Assembly (NCBI GenBank): GCA_018466975.1
Contig: CM031562.1
Location: forward strand, 3,410,001-3,474,000
DNA length: 64,000 bases
Direction of reading: 5' to 3'
Origin: Sparassis latifolia
Lineage: Eukaryota > Basidiomycota > Agaricomycetes > Polyporales > Sparassidaceae
A program made the position numbers and the translations under genes. Below, in pieces: positions 45,725 through 56,171 of this stretch. Each line of letters starts with the position of its first letter. The first letter of the stretch is position 1. The notes below the pieces were generated by a model. That model made no database searches and was not told the origin of the DNA. It saw only the letters and a list, made by a program, of their open reading frames with translations.

Positions 45725-46648
45725 TCACAATGCAGCGGACCGGAAGGACCTCAGCACCTCGTCATCAATAGGGTCTCGAGCTCTTGGTGGGACCATCTGG
45801 AGATACTCGAGAGGTGCAAGTCGCAGATGGTTGTTCCGATACACGGGACTGTGAGGGTCGGAAGACGAACTGGACGAGGAGGGGTCTACCCGGGTGTTGC
45901 GCTGCTGCTGCTGGGCCCTCGCGGCTCGACGACTTCCGCTCCTTGCACAGACGTAGCGGCCTTCCGGGACCTGAATGTCTTTGAGGTCCGGGATCTGATC
46001 GACTGTTCGGAGCTGAGAGATAGTACTCTCGGAGTAGTAGGCATCTGGTATCACCGATCAGATTAGAAACTGCAAACTGTGATGGTAAAGACTAGGCACT
46101 CACTGATATGCCATTTGCGCATTTTGCGAGGGCTGTCGACGTAAACAGAATACGTCTGCCTGACAAGCGTCGAATTTCTGCGTAGCGTGAGTATTCGGTG
46201 AGCATCTTGAAGCACGAAATGGCAAGCGCACGTCCTAATGCGACAGGCAAGGTGCTCAAAAAAGAATCGAAACTTACCCTATCAAATCCGTGTGAAACAT
46301 CGACGATCTGCTCGTGTTCGTCTTTTCGAAATATATTAAAAAATCCTACCGAAGAGAGATGTCAGATAGCGGGAATGAATGTCATAGAGCAAAACTTGCA
46401 TCCTGGGCCCGGGATGGTCCCCAGCTGCGACCCTCCGTGAAGCGTTGGATCTCTTGTCCAGTTGCTTCTAGTGGAGAGCTACTGCGTTGCTCCCACACGT
46501 ACACGCAGCCCGACCTAAGAGCCATGCGTTCGTCTTCGTCCAGCCGGCGAGTGACCATAGGCCGCAAACCGAGCGCGACAGCGTGGAGTACGACCTCCGC
46601 ATCCCTGACGTTGCGAATGTAAATCCCGGTGGCAGTAGGACACTGCAT
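45725..46648 (-). CDS. WOPR-domain (Gti1/Pac2) transcription factor, paralogue A
   Basis: WOPR proteins (Wor1, Gti1, Pac2, Ryp1) are fungal DNA-binding regulators of morphology, mating or virulence. Four exons give 230 residues. WOPRa reads IYIRNVRDAEVVLHAVALGL, RRLDEDERMALRSGCVYVWE and RFTEGRSWGPSRAQDDFLIY. WOPRb is reduced to GQTYSVYVDSPRKMRKWHIN and AYYSESTISQLRTVDQIPDL. A Ser-rich linker and DEVLRSFRSAAL end the protein. The first intron (46346-46399) has a GC donor (gcaagt). It lies at the same position, after SRxxD, as an intron in both other copies. The spacer between the two WOPR halves is short compared with Wor1-type proteins. Confidence 0.85.
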
Positions 46649-49600
46649 GTGGATGGCAGAGGACAGGGAAAGTTGTAGGGCAGAGAAGCGGAGAGGTATC
46701 CTTTTTGTATGTGCAGTCCCCAGGCGACACCTGCTATGGCTTCAAGCCTAACAGCGTTCGGAATGACACATTTTGATGATTAGGTTCACGGAGAACACGA
46801 TGGCTAAACCATCGAAAGAATGCGCGCGACGTCAGAACGAATTAGAGCTGTACGGTTGAAGGTCGCATGCTAGTTAACCTGCACCCGTCGCTTACTCGGC
46901 AACATCTAAGCTCAATCTCCACCCCGAAAATGCACCCGCTCGTGGCGCCCCGCATTGTCTGGGCAGCGCGATAACAGTGCGATAATCAGGCAGGAAAGGT
47001 ACTCACAAAGGCACACCCTTCGCCTCCCGACTATGTCAGAAGACCATCCAGAAAACACCACAAAGGCAACATCTACACGAGCTGCAGGATCATCCCGCGG
47101 AGCAGCTTCTTGATGCCGTGGCCAATCCTTTCGTAAGAGCCAACGTGGAAGTCTTCGCCTGCCGTGAGTCTCGACTTCGCCCTTGCAGCTCTGAGGGACC
47201 GACATGTGCTCTTGGGGTGGTGGAAGAGGTGGGTACATTCTTAGATTGTCGGCGTAGGTAAATCGATCTTAGCGGTCTTTGTCGCCGAGAAATTGAGTCA
47301 GTCTAACGGTTTCTGTCCCAAACTAGATCGCGCACTGGCCCGAGATGCTGGCCAGGAGTCCTCCAAAATACCGTACTAATCACCACTCTCGCTACCTTGT
47401 CCGCTTCGCAATATTCTCAGACCCGCGTCATTAACCTCGAACTTCTCCCAGCTTCCTTCGTATTCCATTCAGGTTCACCTCCCGCGAAGGTTGTCTGATG
47501 CGTGTGAGTAGTTCAACGTCAACAATGTAACCATTCGTGGCCGTACGCAGGTGCTATCTGTCTGTGAACGGTTAGTCGGTCATAAGTACCTACTCCGTGA
47601 GGATATTGGTGACCAGACGAGATGAAGAAGAGGTCAGCTGAACCTTCCTTCATTTGTTCTGGGCTGATCCCACTTCGATCCCACCTCGCATCACCATTAT
47701 TAGGCGCCGCTTCCCAAGTGCCACTGTCAAGGGAAATCATTCAAGCTCCGCGCGTCTCCTATATCTCAGTTTTCCTACAGAGATGCGACGAGCCTTCATA
47801 CTGAGGCGTATTTAGGTGTTTATTTCTCTGATCCTACTCTGGTTCCACGTAATCAGTGTAACATATCGTCCGTTGTTTTCTCAAGTCGTGTCAGTATGCA
47901 TCAATAAGTGGTATTGACCCGTATTCTCGTGTTCCGCTGATCACTTCTGTTTTTTCACCCGATCGTCATTCATGTACTGATCTCTTGCGAACAGTTGAAT
48001 TGTGAATTAGAGCTCCGGCTGGATTTGGGCCGTCTTCCCATAGAGCAGACTGTAATCGGTGCGGGAGTAGCATAACAAATCCCGACCAACCTCCACATAA
48101 GCATCATGCGCTCGAATACCGACGCTCCCTTTTGTCGCGGGCCATGGCCCGTTAATGTCGTCCACAAAACAAGAGCTGTCACATCATTGGGCAGCTCGGT
48201 CGATTCTTCTAGACCATCAGCAACTGATTTCCCCTTCCTTGTGGTTCGCTGTGAACGCTGCTACTCCCCATCTCATACGCGGTCTAGGCTTCTCTGGCCT
48301 TGCGCCTCCTCGACTTCCATGACAAAATACGGTCTTGTCCCTCCGGGAATTTGGGTACACATGACCATCATCGTTCTCGTAAGTTTTACTTATTCCATCT
48401 CGCAGTTTGGCGACCTTCCTAACGCACTTCCGCTCGAAATCTGCCCACGCGATATCAAGAATACGTGGTGCGTGTGGGGCTGAACCCAAGGTCGAGGCCT
48501 CACGAACGTCCTCCAGCGCTTCAGGGCGAGACAACGGGCTTATCCATTGGCTCTTTGTGCGTAAGTCTCGACCTCCCGTCAATGTCGGCTCTTTAGCGTC
48601 TCATGGTGTAACCCTGTGTCCCGCAGACGCAGTTGCTAGCAGAGTCTTAGGCTCAACATAACCCCCAAGGTCTCAATCTCGAACCTCATTGAAATATTGT
48701 TTATGTCAAACCTTAGTGAGCAGAGAAGTTGCGCTTCTACGATTGGTGCTTCGGTCTGGCTTTTTTTCTTTATGTTCAGGCTACCAATCACAAGTCATCA
48801 ACGCTGAGCGGGTCACACTGGTCTACCGATGGCGGCCGTCGGGTCTCGATGGTGGCTCCAGACAATTGTGATACGCGCAACGCTCTCGAGCAATCGCCAT
48901 TGCGTGAAAGTGCGAAAATATGGGCGCTGCACGCGTCCTCCTTGATGCCGTGGTGCATGTCCGTGCCCGTGGTGTAGGCTTCGCGCTTGTACTGCAGCGT
49001 TGATCAGCTGCGCAGCCGGCTTTATGGTCATCGTCTGGCCAATATTGACCACTTATTATTACGGCGCTCACGGACGAGCAACGTTTGTTTCCAGTATCAT
49101 ACCGATCGAAGAATTTTCCAAGACCATTCTACCCGTACTCGGGTTTGCGATCTCTTGTAGATCTCGTCTTGGCCCCGCGTCTCCCACCGCACAATTCAAA
49201 TCTCATGTGCAACACATTGCAAGCTCATGTGAAGCATGATATGTTCACGTCCCGTCCGAGTGGGTCCGCCTCCGGCCCTTGTATCGCCGCCAGGTATCGG
49301 AGGCCGGTCCTGCTGTCATTTAGGCTTTGCCACTATGTCTGTGGTTTCCGTACGGCATCCAGTTTTTATTGTACTATCTGATGCTCCTTCCCGTCAGATA
49401 AGTCACGATACTGAAGCGACTCTTACGCCTCGTGTGTCTCCACCAAGAAGCTTGACAACGTGCCCTACTATCACCTTACCGTGGAACGCATCTCAGTGGA
49501 ATGGTCTATGAAGAAACTGGCAAGCCACTTGTTCAAAGCGTCTTCTTCGCCTGTTAATTGGTCCTGGATGTCGGACACGGGAACACAGCGAATTTGAATG

Positions 49601-50199
49601 TTATTCAATTGATTTTGAGGGTATGCGATCCGCAAGTAGCCAGGCGCTCTCGCTCCTACCGGCCCACGGTGTCATTCTCGTCGTGGATTTCGGTCTCTGC
49701 ATTCCTGACACCTGGACCACCACCACTCCGTGTGGTAGAGCGAAAATGCCACTCGTGCGTGTCCGTGGTCGATACGGAGCTAACCGCGGACAGGGACAGA
49801 TCCACTCGTGTTGGTGCGCTGTTATAACGAGTCTGAATCTCATCATTCTCCCACCGATTTGATTCCTGTGTGCGAAGCCTCCAGTGCGAATGCCGGCAGG
49901 GTCATAGTCCTCCCGTTCCCGCCGTCGATAACACGCTGCACAACACGATATCAGCAGCCTCCTTGTAGGAGTCCCGACGGTGCACCAGCCTCGCGTTCCT
50001 GGAGTGGAGCGGCCAATCTGAACGAATGCGTTCAGAAGCATATCTACTAATTACGAATACCGCAGCGGGTATCGGTTTTTTCTGTCCGACGACGCTCGTC
50101 CAATTCAGTTATATCCCCTGCATGGTGGACACCCGAGGCGTTGGCGCTTTGCCGTTGTCCAGTCTGACAGCTTTCGGAGTAGGCATTAGACTCTAAACT
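46649..50199. other. 3.5-kb gene-poor region
   Basis: Upstream sequence of WOPR paralogue A, then no recognised gene. The minus frame 48217-48582 includes a protein-like segment (WADFERKCVRKVAKLRDG) without a known family. Confidence 0.3.
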
Positions 50200-50206
50200 C
50201 ATCACT

Positions 50207-50605
50207 CTCAGTAAAAACCGGAAGTCAGTTAAAGTCTGGTGTTGTCGGGTTGAAGTCAATGGGATTCAAAATTTTGGCACCATGGTCAGGTAAAGTCCAT
50301 AGAAGTCTGTTTACAGTCACCAAACTCATCATGCCAAGAAATTATGTGATCAAATGCCATCAAATTCTAGTCTGTAAAAGTCAGACACTGCAGTTAATTC
50401 TCTCAGAATACACGGCATTCTGGAGCTTATATGTTGCTTTTTTGCACTGAGGGGTTGGAACATAACTGTACAGACATGGTCTAAACTATATGAGGTCATG
50501 CACTATAAGAAAACCATTAGAGTAGTCACAAGTAGTCATTAATAGTCAAATTTGCCAAAATTTTGAAGCTGGCTGACTACATTTTGACTTCCGGTTTTTA
50601 CTGAG
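50207..50605. mobile_element. MITE with 21-bp TIRs and 7-bp target duplication (399 bp)
   Basis: Both ends carry the same perfect inverted repeat of 21 bp, beginning CTCAGTAAAAACCGGAAGTC. CATCACT is duplicated on either side (50200-50206, 50606-50612). The interior is AT-rich with many AGTCA/TGACT-like words and has no coding frame. The superfamily is not clear: hAT gives 8 bp and Mutator 8-9 bp. Confidence 0.9.
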
Positions 50606-50612
50606 CATCACT

Positions 50613-51161
50613 GGTCCGCCGAGATGTCTTCCGACGCTTCTATCAGTCTTCGACCTCAATAACATAATACCGTTGTCATTAATACTACATATTCTTGCCT
50701 GACTTGCGGTGCACAGCACCCTGGAGGTTTCGATCCGCTCCGCGTTACACATCTGCAGTCTCACCGGCGAATTTGTAGGGACGCGTGGCAGGCTCAGAAT
50801 GGTTTAGTGCGATTGTAGCTTTGTAGCTTGGCAGTAACAGATTCAAACTTGTACAAACGATGGGACCCACAAACAAAGGTTGACAGAGCATGGAATACCT
50901 TACCATGCCTGCAACGCCTTGCAGACGGACCGTAAGTCGCCTGTGCGAGCGTGGCAGACACGACAGAAGCTAGTACTAATGCGGCAGTCAATGAGGTTGT
51001 CTGCGGGCCATCTTGGACATTAACTATTGTGGGTTCAAGGGACACGCGTCTTGCAGACCGGTCCCGAGGACAGGCTTGGACGGCTTAGTATTACATGCAA
51101 TTGACCGCCACGAGAAATTTACGCACTAGGCTTGCACTAGGCTGCAGATCGACGACTAGCC
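50613..51161. other. Intergenic, 3' of GLTP gene
   Basis: A minus frame at 50794-51045 has a hydrophobic stretch but no family. Nothing else was recognised. Confidence 0.35.
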
Positions 51162-51990
51162 TCAGAAACCCTTGTTGTGTCCACCCTGTTCATAGAACGT
51201 CTCCATCCTCGTCACAATCGCGGCCAGCGCAGTGAGCCAGCTGTTAAGCTCTTCGTTCAGCTTATCGGCAGTGACTGAAGGACCACCTGCGGGATCCGAT
51301 GCGAGCTTGGCGTAGAAGTCAGCGCGGTAAGGGCACGCTTTCATCGCAACCTTTCAAGCCGGGAGTATGAGCGCCAGTCACCCAAGCATTCTCAATAAAA
51401 GCATACTGAAAATATCCCTTTCACGACAAAGTTGTGGAACTGCTTGAGCGTCTGCTCGTAAGACTTGCTGAACGCGGCAGCCAGCTCTTCTGTCTGGTTT
51501 GCTTGAGTTGCCTGCAGGGCCTTGCAAGTGAACGCGAGCCCGCGAAGCAACCACATCAGGCCCTCCGTTGCCGTGCGCTTCTTCTCGCCCTTCTCGTTGA
51601 TCACGAGCAGCTCGAGGGTGGACGACTGTGTCGGAGTAGCCTCATACCGAACGCGAACTTTCTAGAAAGTATGCTTTTCAGTTTGAACCGCGACGTATTT
51701 TTGTCAGACTGACCGCAATGTTGCCTCTCAGGTCCGCCTGTACTACCGTGAATGCGGCAGATCCGAGTATATCTGTTCACCGCTCACACGCTCGCACGAT
51801 AAATTCGTTTGAAGTATGACGCACCGAACAAGCCTACTACTCCCTCAGCTGCCTCAAGGAATGCGACGGTGTCGACGCCAGCGTCGGTCACAGGCACATC
51901 CACGAACGACTGTGCAACTAATCAATCCATACATCTCCCCAAGCCGTCTGCTATTAAACCAACCTTTACAGACTCGAGATAGGGTGCCAT
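51162..51990 (-). CDS. Glycolipid transfer protein (GLTP fold, HET-C2 type)
   Basis: GLTP proteins shuttle glycosphingolipids between membranes in the cytosol. The start MAPYLESVK is followed by DVPVTDAGVDTVAFLEAAEG and a core containing DLRGNIAKVR, the D-N-K headgroup-binding set of human GLTP (D48, N52, K55). GLMWLLRGLAF supplies the stacking tryptophan (W96 equivalent) and KQFHNFVVKGIFSV the histidine (H140 equivalent). All headgroup residues are therefore present. About 200 residues is normal. Four or five short introns interrupt it. It is transcribed away from the fRMsr gene, with 192 bp between start codons. Confidence 0.9.
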
Positions 51991-52182
51991 TTTAAAGGTC
52001 GTAAAGTGAAAATTTGTTGACGGGAGATAACAAGACAGACACAGAGAGGGGCACAGCCTGTTCGCTGGCTGATTCTGATGATCGTGCTGGCGGAGGCGCA
52101 CAGCCAGACGTTATCTAATCTCTTGCCAGTTGCTCCCGCTATCACCTACGGGCCGCGTCGCGGCGATCAGCGCAACTTGAAG
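51991..52182. promoter_or_regulatory. Divergent promoter region, GLTP and fRMsr
   Basis: 192 bp between the two start codons must serve both genes. If the in-frame ATG at 52078 is used for fRMsr, only 87 bp remain. Confidence 0.45.
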
Positions 52183-52915
52183 ATGCCTCACGCCGACTCT
52201 GCCTTCGTACCCTCGGGGATCAACAAATCAGAATTTTGGGAACATGTTCATGGTCAGCTAGCCGCCCTACTAGAAGGACAGCGCAATTGGGTACGATGCT
52301 CTCAGTCATCAAAGTGAGAACAAGCGTCTGACCCGAAAATCAGGTCACAAATCTTGCCAATGCGTCTTCCTTGATCTACAGTTCACTTTTGTCCTTTCAT
52401 CCTCACTTTGGAGATGAGAACAGAGCGGTCAATTGGTGTGGTAAGTCTTACATCCATCCGCATCCACTCCCATGTGGCAGGACTGATGGCGATGCGATTA
52501 TACAGGCTTCTACATCGATTCCTCGTTATTTCCCTCACCTCGAATTTCACAAGTAAACACTGAATTAGACGAGACCATCCGTACCGGCCAGCTTTTGCTC
52601 GGCCCGTTCTGCGGAAAGCCTGCCTGCCAACTGATCAACGTCGCTGAGGGTAAGGCGCGAGGGGTCTGCGCCGATGCTTATCTCCAGCGAAGAACTTTGC
52701 TGGTGCCTGATGTGGATAACTATCCCGGTCATATCGCCTGCGACGGAGACACGAGGAGCGAGATCGTATGCCCTCTGATTCTCAGAAATCGTGGTGAAGA
52801 GACCCCACTTGGAGTGCTCGATTTGGACTGTCTTGCTTTGGGTGGATTTAACGAGGAGGACCGTGTAGGTTTGCAGAGCATCGCTGATCTGGTTGTACGG
52901 GCGTGCGATTGGTGA
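52183..52915 (+). CDS. Free methionine-(R)-sulfoxide reductase (GAF domain)
   Basis: The enzyme reduces free methionine-R-sulfoxide in the cytosol using thioredoxin, as yeast fRMsr does. It is a single GAF domain: WVTNLANASSLIYSSLLSFH, NWCGFYI, LLLGPFCGKPACQLI, GVCADAY and VPDVDNYPGHIACDGDTRSE. The three redox cysteines of yeast fRMsr (C91, C101, C125) have counterparts in ACQL, GVCA and IACDG. Exons 52183-52290, 52344-52440, 52506-52552 and 52592-52915 give 191 residues. The last intron is only 39 nt, in frame and free of stops, so 13 residues (VNTELDETIRTGQ) may instead be retained. The gene is convergent with CysRS (156 bp between stops). Confidence 0.9.
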
Positions 52916-53071
52916 TGAGACGGCCACGCAAAATATAGAAGCCGTAAAGAACATAGTCTCACAAAAACGCGAATGAGCAGATGCCCACGAACATATTCTT
53001 GATCACCGAACAAGCTCGGGCGAAAGTCACCGGCACAAAACCACCGCCTGCAACAATGCAATACTCGCATT

Positions 53072-56000
53072 TCACTGTGGCTTAGACTTCTGCCACTCGA
53101 GGAACTCTTCGTGCAGTGTTTTCTGCAGCGCCCACTCTTTCTGAACCTTCTTCCCTTGGTTCTTACTCAACTCCTTGCCCTTTCCGTCAGTCAGCGGACG
53201 GCCGGCCTCATCCCAACTCCCGTAGCTGCCCTCAGGCACGTTTGGAGATTTGAACATAAATTCCGGAGGCACACGACCTCTCTCAAACTTCTGCAGTCGC
53301 TTCTGTCGCTCGGCTTCCACTGCCGCGGCCTTCTTCGCCGCCTTCGCCTCGGCCTGGACTCGTTTCTCGTCGCGGGCCTTCATCAGGTCTTCAGGGGAAA
53401 CCAACTTAACCAACGCCTTGCCATCTAAGCACGAGGTAAGTGAGCACATAACATAGCATTGAGCCAGAGCGTGTGCATGGAGACTGCATACCTTCCTGAT
53501 CATCCAATGCAACGCCCAAGGGTACGAGATCGACGTCTCGGAGTTTGTCAGAGAGCGCCAGGATGTCCTGGAGGGCCTCGTCGCCCTTCGCAATCGCGAG
53601 CTTTCGCACACCATCCCGGAAGGACGAGAGCGTCCGCAGATAAGGCATAAGAATTTCCTCGCGCTATGGGCGTTCCGTCAGTCGAGACAATTCGAAGACA
53701 ACAGCCTGCGGCCGCTGTTGGCAAATACGCACGTTCACGATTACTTCCACCCCCTCACGCTCCTGGCCCCAACCGATCTCGAAGGGCTTGCCCTCGCCCA
53801 GCCCAAACATGCGTAGCATCTGACCCACCCAACGCGCGATCCGCTCCACAACGCTTACGTCGAGATTCGTGCCGCGCGAGTTGATGTACACGTTGGTGCG
53901 CGAGACCAGGTCGCGAAGGACGTTCAGCGCCTCTGAGGTGTTAAATGAGTCGCATAACGCTTCCCGGAACGCCCTCTGGCTGTGATGGAAACTGGTACAT
54001 GAAATGTTATGCATACATACAGCAGTCGGTCGAATTCAGGACAACTTACGCGTTGGTTGTCTCACGTTCCGCTTGCTGGTACTGATTCTTTCCATCTAGA
54101 TGCGGGCCGTCCACCTGAGCCCGGCTTATGCGAGCTTTGACCGTCGTGAAGAAGTTCTACGGACGGTAAATGCGGTCAACTCTATCACAAAATGGAAGGG
54201 AGGAAGCATTCTATTCACGTTCAGGGTCGACTCCAAATTTCGCACTTCACCGGTCATGAGTGACTCCGAGAAGTCGACCTTCGCATTCCAAGTTTGTGTC
54301 AGGAAGGCCAGGCGGAGTTGTCGCGCTGTATATTTTTGGAGAATCTCCTGTAGGCAATAAACGTAAATCAAGACTAGGCATATATCACGATGGAGGATCT
54401 TTACGTCTATGGTGATGAAATTCTTCAAAGACTTGCTCATCTTGAGCCCCTCGATGTGTAAATGCCCAGTATGTAGGAAATAGTTTACCCATGCCCCGCA
54501 TTCGTGGTAGGCCTAGAATATGGTCAACACCGGGCGTGCAGACGTAATTGCCTCTTACTTCTGACTGTGCCATCTCATTGTCATGGTGCGGGAATGCAAG
54601 GTCAACACCCCCTGAGTGGATGTCCATATTGTCACCGAACACCGCAGAGGCCATCACAGAGCACTCAATATGCCACCCGGGACGGCCATCGCCCCATGGG
54701 GACGGCCACGAAGGCTCACCGGGCTTCGACGCCTTCCACAGCGCGAAGTCGGCCCCCGAGCGGCGCCCCGTTGCTACAGACAGTGCGCCTAGCAACACGC
54801 ATCAGTCAGTCCAGACAGCATCTACTATCTGTAGCCCACCTTCGCCCTCTTCTAGCAGCTCCTTATTGCCCTTGCTCCATGGTTCTAGTTTGGCATAGTG
54901 GTGATTATCTGCCTTGTCGAACGCGCGCGTGTCGAAGTACACGCTGCCGTCGACTACGTAGCCGTACCCGTTCTGGACGATCCCTGCAACAAATGACACG
55001 ATCTCGGGAACGTACTCAGTCACGCGTGTGAGCGTGTCTGGATCACGCACGCGTAGGCGGCGCATGTCCTCGAAGAACTTGCCTTCCCAGTAAGAGGAGA
55101 GGGACCGAAATATTGAATGGTCTGTTATGGAGCTTCCGTACTGCGCGAAGTGAGCATGGATGAAGAAGACAGCTTTCGAATCAATACCTGTTTGTCTAAT
55201 GATATTGCTAGGATATCCCTAGATTCATCTATGAGTGTATGAGCGACGTCCTGCCCGGTAGCACCGGACCTGAGGGATTCTTCCGCTGCTAAAAGCGCAG
55301 AATATGCACGATTCTAGGATGATCAGCACATAAGCATTTTGCGAACATGGGTGATCGAAGAACGCACCGCGGCAAAGAAGTGCATTTCGAACTTCTCATC
55401 CCGTTTCAGGCCGTCTTGCCGCCACGTCTTGTTGTTGAATTGCTCTACAATTTGCGGCCATGTTTCTCTCTCTTTCCCTTTACTCGGACGTTCCGCTTCT
55501 GATATCCCCTTACCGACCTTCGAGTCTAGGTACGCGGCCCAAGCTTCTTGTACTTGGTCTATTAGAGTCGGAGACAGAGCTGTGGTCTCCGCGCGAAATA
55601 CGTTCACCAAATGTGTTTGCCGTGCACGTAGGATAATCTATAGGCAGTCAGCGCGCCCCTCCACAGCAGCTACACGCATTACACGCACTTTGTCATCGAT
55701 GTCTGTAATGTTCATAACAAAGTGAACGTCGTATCCGAAGTAATCCGTCATGATCCGCCTGAGGATGTCCTGCGTGACGTAGTTCCTGACCACTGTCTCC
55801 TCAACACTCTCATACAGAGTTGAACACAATGCTCACCTAGCATGGCCCATATGCGATGCATCGTAAACGGTAGGACCGCAATTGTACCACTTTACATGCC
55901 GCCCCTCAGAGGGCACGAACTCAGTCTGCGCCACACATATCAGCTCAAGCACGGACGACGAGTATCAATCAATACCGACTTTCGTCCGTGTCAGCGAATT

Positions 56001-56171
56001 GTACACCTTCAGTACAGGCTCCTCCGTCTTCGGGGTCGGTGGAGACCATGGTGGTTGCCGAGCAGACATGAATTTGCGAGTTTGGACGCGTTTGAACGGA
56101 AGAAAAGGGTGTTTGGTACGAGTGGACGAGCGTAAGGGGTGATATAGCAAGAGTGAGATGCTGTACAGCAT
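53072..56171 (-). CDS. Cysteinyl-tRNA synthetase, cytosolic and possibly mitochondrial
   Basis: This class I synthetase charges tRNA-Cys. Motifs in order are [17 protein letters not shown] (HIGH motif as HMGH, first zinc Cys), [31 protein letters not shown] (second zinc Cys), [15 protein letters not shown] (zinc His and Glu) and [10 protein letters not shown] (KMSKS). A long eukaryotic C-terminal extension is Lys/Ala/Glu-rich ([20 protein letters not shown]) and ends WQKSKPQ. About eleven introns interrupt it. Two in-frame ATGs open the first exon. The downstream one (56069) starts MSARQPPW, the cytosolic form. The upstream one (56171) adds 34 residues rich in Arg, Lys, Ser and Leu with no Asp or Glu, like a mitochondrial presequence. 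Confidence 0.93.
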
